From assembly GCA_035264885.1 (NCBI GenBank), contig DATFPK010000019.1, forward strand, positions 1 through 64,000: a stretch of 64,000 bases of DNA, given 5' to 3'. The first letter of the stretch is position 1. The number at the start of each line of letters is the position of its first letter. Shown piece by piece: positions 1 to 7,631 of the stretch. The notes under the pieces are model-generated. The model was not told the DNA's origin, did not search any database, and saw only the letters and a program-made list of their open reading frames with translations. The translations under genes were made by a program, and so were the position numbers. This DNA comes from DATFPK01 sp035264885. GTDB lineage: Bacteria > Actinomycetota > Thermoleophilia > Solirubrobacterales > 70-9.

Positions 1-31
1 GGCGCGGCGGATCCTGGAAGGACTGGACTAG
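1..31 (+). CDS. C-terminal tail of a gene that starts before the window
   Basis: The frame beginning at base 2 reads ARRILEGLD and stops at TAG 29-31, five bases before the next gene. Nine residues are too few to identify a family. It is called only because the tight spacing to a plus-strand gene fits an operon. It could also be chance. Confidence 0.3.
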   Translation, partial: ARRILEGLD

Positions 32-36
32 CCATC

Positions 37-726
37 GTGGTGCCGACCGAGAGGCCGCCGGCCGGGGGCGAGCACCGCCCGGCGCCGTTCGGCACCGGCC
101 GCCGGCGCCGCCTCTTCGGGCTCGACCGGACGGCGCCGACGCCGGCGCAGACCCGCAAGGGCGAGCCGCTGCGCCCGTTCACGGTCCCGAACATGGTCGG
201 CTACGTCCGGCTTGCGGCGCTGCCGGTCTTCCTCTGGCTCGCCTTCGAGTCCGGCGACGGGCGCGACGCCGCGGCCGCGGTCCTCTACTGGCTGATCTCC
301 GCCGGCGACTACGTCGACGGCTTCCTCGCCCGGGTCACGGGGCAGTACAGCCGGATGGGGGCGTTGCTCGACCCGGTGGTCGACCGCCTGACCATCCTCT
401 CCGGCGCCGCGGTGTGCTGGCACTTCGAGCTCCTGCCGCGCTGGGCGCTTGCCCTGGTCGCGGTGCGAGAGGTCATCACCCTCGTCCTCGCCCAGTACGG
501 CCTCCGCCACGGCGTCGATATCGAGGTGAACTGGCTGGGCCGGGCCGCCGTCCTGCCGATCATGGCCTCGATCTTCTTCGCCATGGTCTTCGCCGGCTGG
601 GTCCCGGTCGCTCTCCTGATCGTCGGCCTGGCGCTGTCGACCGTCGCGACCTTCCTCTACGCCCGGGCCGGCCTCGCGGCGACGCGCCGGGCGGCGGCCA
701 TGCAAGCCGCCGACCATTCGCGCTGA
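37..726 (+). CDS. CDP-alcohol phosphatidyltransferase (PgsA/CDP-diacylglycerol family)
   Basis: Integral membrane enzyme of phospholipid head-group transfer, 229 aa. The complete family motif D-x2-DG-x2-AR-x8-G-x3-D-x3-D is seen as DYVDGFLAR, then G, then D-PVV-D at about residues 92-116. Its aspartates bind the metal and the CDP substrate. The family domain starts at PFTVPNMVGYVRLAALPVF (about residue 48). The first ~45 residues are an Arg/Pro-rich extension, so GTG at 37 is plausible but an internal ATG at 193 would give a more typical N-terminus. Further hydrophobic segments follow the motif. Phosphatidylglycerophosphate synthase is the commonest role, but the acceptor alcohol cannot be read from sequence. 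Confidence 0.85.
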   Translation: MVPTERPPAGGEHRPAPFGTGRRRRLFGLDRTAPTPAQTRKGEPLRPFTVPNMVGYVRLAALPVFLWLAFESGDGRDAAAAVLYWLISAGDYVDGFLARVTGQYSRMGALLDPVVDRLTILSGAAVCWHFELLPRWALALVAVREVITLVLAQYGLRHGVDIEVNWLGRAAVLPIMASIFFAMVFAGWVPVALLIVGLALSTVATFLYARAGLAATRRAAAMQAADHSR

Positions 727-727
727 A

Positions 728-748
728 GGTTCAACCTCTAGTTGACCC
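728..748. promoter_or_regulatory. Inverted repeat over the -35 of the rsiG-like operon
   Basis: GGTTCAAC (728-735), five-base spacer, GTTGACCC (741-748): seven of eight arm positions pair. The right arm contains the -35 TTGACC, so a bound protein would block polymerase. The MerR-family regulator encoded in the same operon (1554-2315) is a natural candidate for autoregulation. That link is inference. Confidence 0.4.
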
Positions 749-769
749 TTGACGCGAAGAACCTATAAT
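742..769 (+). promoter_or_regulatory. Sigma-A promoter of the rsiG-FHA-ftsR operon
   Basis: TTGACC at 742-747, 16-base spacer, TATAAT at 764-769. This is the closest match to the housekeeping consensus noticed in the window. Start of transcription is expected near 776, giving a leader of about 30 bases with a Shine-Dalgarno-like AGGAGCGAG just before ATG 805. Confidence 0.75.
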
Positions 770-804
770 CGGCGCTCACTGTCCCAGGACCGACTAGGAG
801 CGAG

Positions 805-1071
805 ATGGAGGACACCTTTCCCGATCTGGGGTCGCTCAGCGACAAGGAGCTGAAGGACCTGATCGAAACGCTCACCGCGGAGGAGAACGACATCTCCTAC
901 CGCCGGCGGGTCCTGCACGGCAAGATCGACATCCTCCGCGCCGAGCTGGTCAACCGGCTGCGCCAGAAGCGCGAGCGCGGGGACTCGCTGATCTCGGGCG
1001 ACGACGTGCGCCAGCTAACCGAGATCCTGGCGGGCAAGACACGGTCCTCGCCCGAGGGCGAGGCCGGCTGA
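805..1071 (+). CDS. rsiG: RsiG-like c-di-GMP-binding anti-sigma protein, single-motif form
   Basis: Small helical protein, 88 aa. Residues 26-42 read EENDISYRRRVLHGKID, which fits the RsiG c-di-GMP motif E-x3-S-x2-R-x3-Q-x3-D as E27, S31, R34, H38 (His in place of Gln) and D42. Streptomyces RsiG carries two copies in one antiparallel coiled coil and holds sigma WhiG when c-di-GMP is bound. Only one copy is present here, as reported for the Rubrobacter form, which acts as a homodimer. No whiG-like sigma gene lies in the window. The gene has its own strong promoter and is followed after 10 bp by an FHA gene, then an FtsR-type regulator. Family assignment is good; c-di-GMP binding is inferred from the motif. 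Confidence 0.75.
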   Translation: MEDTFPDLGSLSDKELKDLIETLTAEENDISYRRRVLHGKIDILRAELVNRLRQKRERGDSLISGDDVRQLTEILAGKTRSSPEGEAG

Positions 1072-1081
1072 CCCCGAGCCC

Positions 1082-1552
1082 ATGGCCGTCCACTGTCCCG
1101 AGTGCGGGTTCGTCAACCCGGAGGGCGCGAACTACTGCCAGAAGTGCGGCGCCTACCTGAGCCGGCCCGAAGGCGGGGACGATCCCACGACGATGACCTA
1201 CCGGGTCGACGAGACCGGCGAGATGCAGCCGGTCGACATCGACGAGGTGGTCGAGGAGGCCGGCGCGGCGCTGGTCATCCGCTCCGGCGGGGGGCGGGCG
1301 GGGGAGAGCTTCACGATCGGCGAGGACCGGGTCAGCATCGGGCGCAGCCCGGACGCCGGCGTCTTCCTCGATGACGTCACGGTGTCGCGAAACCACGCGC
1401 TCCTTGTCCGCCGGCGCGACGGCCTCTACATCGACGACCTCGGGTCGCTCAACGGCACCTACGTCAACCGGCGCCGGATCGAGTCCCACCGCCTCGAGGA
1501 CGGGGACGAGATCCAGGTCGGCAAGTACAAGCTGAGCTACCTGGAGCGCTGA
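1082..1552 (+). CDS. Zinc-ribbon plus FHA-domain protein (GarA-like)
   Basis: 156 aa. An N-terminal zinc ribbon uses C5-x2-C8 and C19-x2-C22. A middle segment carries adjacent threonines (DDPTTMTYRVDETGE, T36/T37), placed like the kinase-phosphorylated ETTS motif of GarA/OdhI. A C-terminal FHA domain from about residue 70 has the phosphothreonine-binding hallmarks IGRSPDAG, SRNHALL and LGSLNGTYVN. By analogy, Ser/Thr kinases may phosphorylate T36/T37 and the FHA domain may then bind them internally as a switch. It sits between the rsiG-like and ftsR-like genes; in other actinobacteria garA also neighbours ftsR. Its partner enzymes are not visible here. Confidence 0.85.
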   Translation: MAVHCPECGFVNPEGANYCQKCGAYLSRPEGGDDPTTMTYRVDETGEMQPVDIDEVVEEAGAALVIRSGGGRAGESFTIGEDRVSIGRSPDAGVFLDDVTVSRNHALLVRRRDGLYIDDLGSLNGTYVNRRRIESHRLEDGDEIQVGKYKLSYLER

Positions 1553-1553
1553 G

Positions 1554-2315
1554 ATGGCCGAGGCGACGACTGCTGCGGAGGGCCTGGATCGCGCCGCCCG
1601 GGCGCGCGGGTCGGCGAGCCGGCCGCGCAAGGCGCTGACGATCGGCGCCGTCTGCAAGATCCTCCAGAGCGAGTTCGACGACATCTCGATCTCGAAGATC
1701 CGCTACCTCGAGGACCAGAAGCTGCTGACCCCGCGCCGGACGCCGGGCGGCTATCGCCTCTACAGCCAATCCGACGTGGAGCGGCTTCGCACGATCCTGC
1801 GGCTCCAGCGCGACGAGTTCCTGCCGCTGCGGGTGATCCGCCAGGAGCTGGCCGCCGGGCGCGAGATCGAGCTGGGCACCGGCGGCAAGCCGAGCGGCGG
1901 TGCCGTCCGCCGGGCGATCCTGGTCAACACCTCGACCGCCTACCTGACGATGGACGAGGTCGTCGAGGAGACCGGGGCGCGGGAGGAGCTGATCAAGGCG
2001 CTCGAGGACTTCGGCGTGATCCAGCCCGAACGTCGCGAAGGCCGCGTCGTCTACGACGAGACCGACCGCGAGATCGTCCGGTCCGCGAACGAGCTGTCGC
2101 GGTTCGGCGTCGCCGCCCGCAACCTGCGCGTCTTCCGATCCTCGGCGGACCGCGAGGCAAACCTCCTGGAGGCGCTGCTCGGCCCCTCACTGCGGTCGCG
2201 CAACCCCCAGCGGCGCAAGGAGGCACTGGAGAGCCTCGAGAACCTCGCCGCGACGGTGAGCCACCTCAAGCACCTTCTGCTCGTGCGCGACCTGCGCCGC
2301 GTCGCCGGCCAGTAG
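1554..2315 (+). CDS. ftsR: MerR-family transcription regulator, FtsR-like
   Basis: 253 aa. The N-terminal winged helix of the MerR family runs from about residue 23: LTIGAVCKIL, then SISKIRYLEDQKLLTPRRTP, then GYRLYSQSDVERL. A second helical region from about 120 (YLTMDEVVEETGAREELIKALEDFGV) fits the FtsR subgroup, which has a duplicated wing-like C-terminal part instead of a metal- or drug-binding loop. FtsR in Corynebacterium and Mycobacterium activates ftsZ and related division genes. It starts one base after the FHA stop codon, so translational coupling is likely. A candidate autoregulatory inverted repeat lies at 728-748. Confidence 0.8.
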   Translation: MAEATTAAEGLDRAARARGSASRPRKALTIGAVCKILQSEFDDISISKIRYLEDQKLLTPRRTPGGYRLYSQSDVERLRTILRLQRDEFLPLRVIRQELAAGREIELGTGGKPSGGAVRRAILVNTSTAYLTMDEVVEETGAREELIKALEDFGVIQPERREGRVVYDETDREIVRSANELSRFGVAARNLRVFRSSADREANLLEALLGPSLRSRNPQRRKEALESLENLAATVSHLKHLLLVRDLRRVAGQ

Positions 2316-2322
2316 CGCCGGC

Positions 2323-2790
2323 GTGCCGCGCGTCAGCCGCAGCCGGACGATCGGCGCTCCGCCGAGCGAGGTCTGGGACCTGATCTCCGACCCCTACGGC
2401 CTGCCCCGCTGGTGGCCGCGCACGACGAGGGTCGAGAACGTCGACCGCAAGGAGGGTGGGCGCCGCACCCGCTGGACGAAGGTTTTGGAGGCGGCTTCCG
2501 GGCGGGGCGTGAGGGCCGACTACACCTGCGTCAGCGCCGCCGAGGGCGAGCGCTACGTCTGGCAGCAGGACCTCCCCGGCACCCCCTTCGAGCGCCACCT
2601 CCAGAGCGCCCAGGTCGAGATCGGGCTGCGATCGGCCGACGGCGGCACCGAGGTCACCTTGACCTCGCGGCAGACCCTGCGCGGGCTCTCACGGCTGGGA
2701 GCGCCGATGATGCGGGGGGCGACCCGGACCATGCTCGACGAGGCTTTGGCGGGGCTCGAGCGGGCGCTCGTCCCCGAGGCGGGCTCGTGA
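2323..2790 (+). CDS. SRPBCC (polyketide cyclase/START-like) family protein
   Basis: 155 aa, with the usual SRPBCC opening: a short beta strand (VSRSRTIGAPPSEVWDLIS) followed by DPYGLPRWWPRTTRVE. The fold forms a hydrophobic cavity for lipids or other ligands. No catalytic residues can be assigned. GTG 2323 comes eight bases after the ftsR-like stop. Its own stop overlaps the next start as GTGA (2787-2790), so it is probably co-translated with the flavoprotein that follows. The ligand is unknown. Confidence 0.75.
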   Translation: MPRVSRSRTIGAPPSEVWDLISDPYGLPRWWPRTTRVENVDRKEGGRRTRWTKVLEAASGRGVRADYTCVSAAEGERYVWQQDLPGTPFERHLQSAQVEIGLRSADGGTEVTLTSRQTLRGLSRLGAPMMRGATRTMLDEALAGLERALVPEAGS

Positions 2791-4415
2791 GCGGGGGGCC
2801 GCGCCGGGACACGAAGTGGTGGGGGTGGGGAGACCCGGACGAGGAGCCGCGGGTTCCCGAGGAGTCGCTGGCGGTCCTGCGCGAGGCGATCGGTGACGCC
2901 GAGCCCTGGACACGCCCGGGGGCGGCCGAAGAGGTGCGCCTGCCGGAGCCGCGGCGGCTGCCGCCGTCGCTGACGGAGGCGGTCGGCGCCGAGTGGGTGC
3001 TGACCGGTCACGAGGACCGGGTCCGGCACGCGGTCGGCCGGGGCTACGCGGATCTCGCGCGTCTGCGGCGTGGCGGTCTGGAGCGGGCGCCGGACGCGGT
3101 GATCCTCCCGGCGAGGCCCGGGCAGGTCGAGCGGGTGCTGGAGATCTGCTCGGCCGAGAGGATCGCCGTGGTCCCGTTCGGCGGTGGCTCCAGCGTCGTC
3201 GGCGGTGTCGAGCCCCTGGCGGGCGAACACGGCAGGGTGGTCACCCTGGACCTCTCGCGGTTGCGGGAAGTCGAGGTTGACCGGCGCTCGCTGACTGCCC
3301 GGCTCGGCGCCGGGCTGCGCGGGCCCGAGGCCGAGGCGGAGCTGGGGGCGCACGGCCTGACCCTCGGCCACTTCCCGCAGTCGTTCGAGTACGCGACGAT
3401 CGGCGGCTTCGCGGCAACGCGGTCGGCCGGCCAGGCGTCGAGTGGATACGGGCGATTCGACGCGCTGGTCACCTCGGCGCGCCTGCTCTCGCCGGCCGGC
3501 GCGCTGGAGACCGGGGAGTCACCGCATACGGCGGCCGGTCCTGCCCTGCGCGAAGTGGTGGTCGGATCCGAGGGAGTGCTCGGAGTGATCCCCGACGTCA
3601 CGGTGCGGGTGCGGCCCGCGCCCGCCGCGCGCCGCTACGAGGGCTGGTTCGCCGACAGCTTCGAGGCCGGCGCCGAGATCGTCAGGGCGATGGCGCAGGA
3701 GGGGACGCTGCCGGACGTCGTCCGGGTCTCCGACGAGGAGGAGACGCGGGTCTCGATGGCGCTTTCGGGGCCCGGCGGGACCGCGGGGCGGCTGTTCGAC
3801 TCCTACCTCGGGCTACGGGGCAAGCGGGACGGCTGCGTCGTGATCATCGGCGTCGAGGACGACCGCGAGGCAGCGGCCCGCCGCCGCGCCCTGGCGGTGC
3901 GCAAGCTCAGAGCCGGCGGCGCCGCCTACGTCGGCCGCGCCGCGGGCAGGTCGTGGGCCAGCGGCCGCTACCACGGCCCCTATCTGCGCGACGCGCTTCT
4001 CGACCAGGGGGCGATGGTCGAGACGCTGGAGACGTCCCACACGTGGTCGGGCCTGCGCCGCCTCTACGAGGGTGTTCGGGATGCGATTCGCGGCGCTCTT
4101 GACCGCCAGGGCACGCCCGGGCTCGTCTTCTGCCACCTCTCGCATGCCTACCCCGACGGCGCCTCCCTGTATTTCACCTTCATCGCCCGCCGGCGGCCCG
4201 GCGACGAGCTGGGCCAATGGGCCGCGGTCAAGGGGGCGGCGTCGGAGGCGATCGTCGGCGCCGGCGGCACGATCACCCACCACCACGCGATCGGCCGCGA
4301 CCACCTGCCCTACATGGAGTCCGAGGTCGGCCCCCTCGGCCTCGGCGCCCTGCAGGCGGTCAAGGACCGCCTCGACCCCGCCGGGATCATGAACCCAGGC
4401 AAGCTCCTGCCCTGA
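2787..4415 (+). CDS. FAD-binding oxidase, alkyldihydroxyacetonephosphate synthase (AGPS)-like
   Basis: 542 aa. The start is taken as GTG 2787 in a GTGA overlap; a longer in-frame opening would run over the SRPBCC gene and is unlikely. The N-terminal TKWWGWGDP is characteristic of AGPS-like proteins. The FAD_binding_4 (VAO/PCMH) core includes VVPFGGGSSVVGGVEP and FPQSFEYATIGGFAATRSAG. The C-terminal cap ends with ITHHHAIGRDHLPYM and DPAGIMNPGKLLP, matching the AGPS active-site histidines and family end. True AGPS makes the ether bond in ether lipids. Bacterial relatives are often misannotated D-lactate dehydrogenases, so the substrate is uncertain. Confidence 0.8.
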   Translation: MSGGPRRDTKWWGWGDPDEEPRVPEESLAVLREAIGDAEPWTRPGAAEEVRLPEPRRLPPSLTEAVGAEWVLTGHEDRVRHAVGRGYADLARLRRGGLERAPDAVILPARPGQVERVLEICSAERIAVVPFGGGSSVVGGVEPLAGEHGRVVTLDLSRLREVEVDRRSLTARLGAGLRGPEAEAELGAHGLTLGHFPQSFEYATIGGFAATRSAGQASSGYGRFDALVTSARLLSPAGALETGESPHTAAGPALREVVVGSEGVLGVIPDVTVRVRPAPAARRYEGWFADSFEAGAEIVRAMAQEGTLPDVVRVSDEEETRVSMALSGPGGTAGRLFDSYLGLRGKRDGCVVIIGVEDDREAAARRRALAVRKLRAGGAAYVGRAAGRSWASGRYHGPYLRDALLDQGAMVETLETSHTWSGLRRLYEGVRDAIRGALDRQGTPGLVFCHLSHAYPDGASLYFTFIARRRPGDELGQWAAVKGAASEAIVGAGGTITHHHAIGRDHLPYMESEVGPLGLGALQAVKDRLDPAGIMNPGKLLP

Positions 4416-4424
4416 GCGGACGAA

Positions 4425-4449
4425 TTTTTCCTCGCCATGCAGGGAAAAA
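4425..4449. repeat. AT-rich inverted repeat between convergent genes
   Basis: TTTTTCC (4425-4431) and GGAAAAA (4443-4449) pair perfectly across an 11-base loop. The A/T runs are on the outer side of the stem, so neither strand gives the usual stem-then-U-tract terminator. It is conspicuous in such GC-rich DNA. It could be a protein-binding dyad or a weak structured 3' end. Confidence 0.45.
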
Positions 4450-4497
4450 CTGCCCAGTCGCCGAGATGGGTTGCGGCGGACTCGGGCCGGCCGCGGC

Positions 4498-5568
4498 CTA
4501 ACCGCCGGAGCCACCACCTCCGCCTCCGCCCGAGCCGCTGGTCGGCACGCCTGGGCCCTGGATCCGGCCGCGCAGGACGCTCTCTCCCACATAGGGCGGC
4601 GGCGCCTGCTGGCGCTGCGCCCTCTTAAGGGCCTGCTGCAGCTCGGCTACATCGGTCAGCGAGATGTCGATCGAGTTGAAGCGTCCCTGCGAGAGCACCG
4701 CCAGCACCTGCGCCGGGATCGGCGCGAGTCCGCGCAACGTGCCCTCGTCGCCGACCTTCTCGAACGAGAGCGGGAAGGCGTTGTCATCGGACCCGTAGAG
4801 CCAGATCACGTAGTTGTCGCCCTCCGGCGACGGCGCGAGGCCGCTGGCGTTGATCTGCAGGTACGGCTTGTTCCGGAGCTGGCCGAACTCGGCCCCGCCG
4901 GTGGCGTCGGTGCCGTTCTGCGGCTCGAGGACCGCGAACGTCGCATTCGGCTCCGTACCGGCCACCCCGGTGGACCCGGTCGCCCCGGTCGCGCCGCCGT
5001 TCGAGGCGGTCGTCTCGTCGGTCGCTCCGCCGTCGTCCCCGTCGCCGCCGAACACGCCGGCCGCGATCAGGACGATCGCAAGGACGACCAGGCCGCCGCC
5101 GACCAGCGCGGCGAGGATCCGGCGCTGCCGGCCGTCGAGCCGCTTCAGGCCGTCCAGCGGGTTGCGCGAGGCCGACGTGCGACGCGGTGCGCCGGCCGGC
5201 GCAGCCGCGGGCTCCGATGCCCGGCTTCGCCGTCCGGCCCGCTCGCCCGGCAGATCCGGCAGGTCGGCGGACGGCGCGAGCAGGCGAAGCTGTCCGATCA
5301 GCTTCCCCGCGAGGTCGCGGGCGTCGGCATTCTCGGCGAGGTGGCGGGCCGCGTCGGCCCGCCCGATCGGGTCGCTCTGGCCGAGGAGGTAGTCGGTCAG
5401 GCCGACCTCGGCGTCGGGATCGCGGCCGCCCATCTCGGTGAGCGCCGCCCGAGCCCGCGCCCGCACGTCGTCGACCCCCAGCCCCAGCAGGGAGGCGATG
5501 TCGTCGTAGCTCTGGTCACGCTCCAGCAGCAGCTGGAGCATCGCCCTCTGATCGTCGGTCAGGGCCAC
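4498..5568 (-). CDS. Membrane protein joining a sigma-region-4-like HTH to an anti-sigma-like domain and an RskA-type outer domain
   Basis: 356 aa. GTG 5568 is chosen because the protein-like sequence begins there and a TAGGCT -10 box sits seven bases upstream. Residues 4-46 (MLQLLLERDQSYDDIASLLG, then helix VDDVRARARAALTEM) resemble the sigma-70 region 4 helix-turn-helix. Residues 54-98 (VGLTDYLLGQSDPIGRADAA, then RHLAENADARDLAGKL) resemble a zinc anti-sigma domain that has lost its Cys residues. An Ala/Pro/Arg linker leads to one membrane helix (about 150-173). The outer part (about 205-340) looks like an RskA/anti-sigma-K domain, with GTLRGLAPIPAQVLAVLS and SIDISLTD. The protein ends in a Gly/Ser tail. 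No sigma factor gene adjoins it. Domain calls are by eye. Confidence 0.6.
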   Translation of the reverse strand: MALTDDQRAMLQLLLERDQSYDDIASLLGLGVDDVRARARAALTEMGGRDPDAEVGLTDYLLGQSDPIGRADAARHLAENADARDLAGKLIGQLRLLAPSADLPDLPGERAGRRSRASEPAAAPAGAPRRTSASRNPLDGLKRLDGRQRRILAALVGGGLVVLAIVLIAAGVFGGDGDDGGATDETTASNGGATGATGSTGVAGTEPNATFAVLEPQNGTDATGGAEFGQLRNKPYLQINASGLAPSPEGDNYVIWLYGSDDNAFPLSFEKVGDEGTLRGLAPIPAQVLAVLSQGRFNSIDISLTDVAELQQALKRAQRQQAPPPYVGESVLRGRIQGPGVPTSGSGGGGGGGSGG

Positions 5569-5575
5569 GCGCGGA

Positions 5576-5581
5576 AGCCTA
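5576..5581 (-). promoter_or_regulatory. -10 element TAGGCT, leaderless
   Basis: TAGGCT on the minus strand lies seven bases before GTG 5568, so the transcript would begin at or within a base or two of that codon. It supports the chosen start. Confidence 0.5.
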
Positions 5582-5622
5582 CGCGGTGCCCACCACCTGC
5601 GCGGGGGGTCCGCGCCCGCGGT

Positions 5623-5628
5623 TAGGTT
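5623..5628 (+). promoter_or_regulatory. -10 element TAGGTT, leaderless
   Basis: TAGGTT lies seven bases before GTG 5636. No Shine-Dalgarno sequence is seen. Together with the minus-strand box at 5576-5581 this makes a compact divergent promoter. Confidence 0.5.
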
Positions 5629-5635
5629 CCTGCCC

Positions 5636-7105
5636 GTGGCAGTCCGGATCCGCCGATCGGCCGCTCGGCATGCCGACCGTGCCCTGGCGGGCCTGGCGCT
5701 GGCCGCGATCGCCTGCGCCGCGCTGCTCGCGATCGGCCAGGACCGGCTCGGGCTCGGCGAGGGCGAGGCGGCGCGGACTCTGACCGCGCGGGTGACGGGT
5801 CCCATGCCCGTGGAGTCCGGGCCGTTTCGCGTGTCGCTGGACGTCATCACGGCCGGCCTCGAGGCCGACCCGGCGGTGGAGGAGGCTCGCCCGGTGCCCG
5901 GCCCGCCGGGCTCGCGGCGAGCGACGGTGCTAATCCGCCTGAACGGTGAGGGCTCGGCCGGAGCCGCGGTTGACCGGCTCCGTGCCGGGATCGACCCCGG
6001 GAACCTGAAGATCACCTACCGTGGCCCGGCGGTCGAGCTCGAGAACGCGCGCGATGCGACCCTGTCCGATCTCCTCCTGCTGCTCGTCGCCGCGCCGCTG
6101 GTGGCGCTGCTCGGCGCCTGGGTCCTCGGTCCCGGCCGGGCGCTCGCGGGTCTGATCGCAGCCGGGGCGACGGCGTTCGGCGCGGGAGCCCTCTGCCTGG
6201 CGGCCTCGCTGTTCGCCGACCTCTCGGCGCTGGCCCTGGCGGGCGCGGCCTGCGGCGGGCTGTGTGCGGTCCACCGCTTCGCCGCCGACCCCGGGCTGGA
6301 GAGCGAAGGACCTCCGGCGGCGCCGGCGGTTGCGGCCGCAGGGGTGCTCGCGGCGCCGGCGTTGACCGGGGTCCCGCACCTGGAATCGTTTGCGCTCGGC
6401 GGCGCCCTCGCGGCGCTCCTGGCCCTGCCGTCGGTGGCGCTCGCCGCTCCGGCCGCCGCCCGGCGATGGGACGGCGAGCCGGGGGCGGCGCTGACCCGGG
6501 TGCAGGCCCGCGTCGCGGGCCTGCTCGCCTGGCAACCGCCGATCGCCCTGCTGGTGGCCGGACTCGCGCTCGCGACGCTGGCGTTGATCACGCTCCCGGT
6601 GAGCGGGCTCGACACCGCGGCGCTGGTGGCGGGGACGCCCGAGCCGGAGCGCATCCTCGTGGCTATCGGAGCAGCGGTGGCGGCGGTGGTCATGGCCGGC
6701 CTGCTCGTCGGCCGCCGGGCCGGCGCCGGCGCGGCGCTGACCGCGATCCCGGCGCCGGCAGCGGCGTCGGGCGTGGCCGCCGTCGGGTTCGAGCCGGTCT
6801 CCACCGCGGCTTTCGTGGCTGCGCTCGCCACGGTCGGGGCCGCCGCGGCCCTAGCCGCGACCGAGGAATCGTTCCCCGCCAACGCGGCAACCGAGCTGAC
6901 CGGCGCCCTGCTCGCCGGCGCCCTCGCGCTGTCCGGCGAGTCGTTCCTGCAGCAGTTCGGCGCCGCCACCGCCGCCGGGCTGCTCGCAGACCTGCTCCTC
7001 GTCCGCCTGCTCCTCGTGCCGGCCGCGCGAGTCGGCGGGGCGGGTAGGGTCCGCGTCCGATGGCCGAGACAGCGCCGAGCAGAGACGAGTTCGAGCGGCA
7101 AGTAG
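5636..7105 (+). CDS. Polytopic membrane protein, reduced MMPL/RND-like
   Basis: 489 aa, rich in Ala, Leu and Val. One N-terminal membrane helix (about 14-36) is followed by a short outer region of about 100 residues, then roughly ten further hydrophobic helices from about 140 to 480. The order resembles an RND/MMPL transporter whose porter domains have shrunk: helix 1, a small domain with VDRLRAGI and an ELENARDATLSDLLLLLVAA entry, then helices. No conserved GLSMDY-type motif is seen, so transport activity is doubtful. The last 46 bases overlap the thioesterase gene that follows. It may be a diverged relic or an unrelated family. Confidence 0.5.
   Translation: MAVRIRRSAARHADRALAGLALAAIACAALLAIGQDRLGLGEGEAARTLTARVTGPMPVESGPFRVSLDVITAGLEADPAVEEARPVPGPPGSRRATVLIRLNGEGSAGAAVDRLRAGIDPGNLKITYRGPAVELENARDATLSDLLLLLVAAPLVALLGAWVLGPGRALAGLIAAGATAFGAGALCLAASLFADLSALALAGAACGGLCAVHRFAADPGLESEGPPAAPAVAAAGVLAAPALTGVPHLESFALGGALAALLALPSVALAAPAAARRWDGEPGAALTRVQARVAGLLAWQPPIALLVAGLALATLALITLPVSGLDTAALVAGTPEPERILVAIGAAVAAVVMAGLLVGRRAGAGAALTAIPAPAAASGVAAVGFEPVSTAAFVAALATVGAAAALAATEESFPANAATELTGALLAGALALSGESFLQQFGAATAAGLLADLLLVRLLLVPAARVGGAGRVRVRWPRQRRAETSSSGK
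7045..7050 (+). promoter_or_regulatory. -10 element TAGGGT inside the upstream gene
   Basis: TAGGGT lies nine bases before ATG 7060 and within the 3' end of the membrane-protein gene. The thioesterase may therefore have its own promoter besides any read-through. Confidence 0.4.
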
Positions 7106-7485
7106 GCCCTTCCCGGTTCGACGAGCTGCTGGAGACGGAGTGGGTCTCCGACGAGCCCGGTGAGGCGCGCGTTCGGGTCGACGTCCGCGACGACCTGCGC
7201 CAGCCGTTCGGCCTCGTCCACGGCGGAGTCCTCTCCTCGCTGGTCGAGAGCGTCTGCTCACGAGCGACCGCGCGGGCGGTGCACGCCGACGGCAAGGCGG
7301 CGATGGGGCAGTCGATCACCGTCAGCTTCCTGCGCCCCGTGAGGGACGGCCGGATCGAGGTAACCGCGCGTGCTCGGCACCGGGGCTCGACGACCTGGAT
7401 CTGGCAGGCCGAGGTCGCGGACGCCGAGGGGCGCCTCTGCGCGCTGGCGCAGATGACTATGGCCGTTCGGTCGCTCCGGGCCTGA
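7060..7485 (+). CDS. PaaI-type hotdog thioesterase
   Basis: 141 aa, the normal size for a single hotdog domain. The family signature is seen in RQPFGLVHGGVLSSLVESVC: HGG sits at the start of the long central helix and the following Glu/Ser region lines the active site. Strand segments SITVSFLRPVRDGRIEVTAR and TTWIWQAEVAD complete the fold. These cytoplasmic enzymes hydrolyse acyl- or aryl-CoA thioesters; the acyl group here is unknown. The gene overlaps the preceding one by 46 bases. Confidence 0.8.
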   Translation: MAETAPSRDEFERQVGPSRFDELLETEWVSDEPGEARVRVDVRDDLRQPFGLVHGGVLSSLVESVCSRATARAVHADGKAAMGQSITVSFLRPVRDGRIEVTARARHRGSTTWIWQAEVADAEGRLCALAQMTMAVRSLRA

Positions 7486-7631
7486 AGCGGGCCCCCTAGC
7501 GGCCTAAACGGGTGCGCTGCGGGTACGGGAGCGGTGCGGCCGGCCCTGCTACGCGCTTCGGGCCCTTTGAACTGGGATAGGGCACGGATGCCCGGGGCCG
7601 GCCGCTCTTCCTCTGCGGGCGGCGACCCGTC

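Noticed and set aside
2412..2786. 125-residue in-frame extension of the AGPS-like gene
   Set aside because: It reads over the SRPBCC gene in another frame, is Arg/Gly-rich without domain features, and the GTGA overlap gives a better start.
4425..4449. TTTTTCC/GGAAAAA dyad as a rho-independent terminator
   Set aside because: The T-run lies before the stem on both strands, the reverse of an intrinsic terminator. Kept only as an inverted repeat.
5569..6015. N-terminal extension of the sigma-4/anti-sigma-like protein
   Set aside because: It runs antisense to the MMPL-like gene, has a shadow-like Ser/Arg/Pro composition, and the -10 at 5576-5581 predicts a start at 5568.
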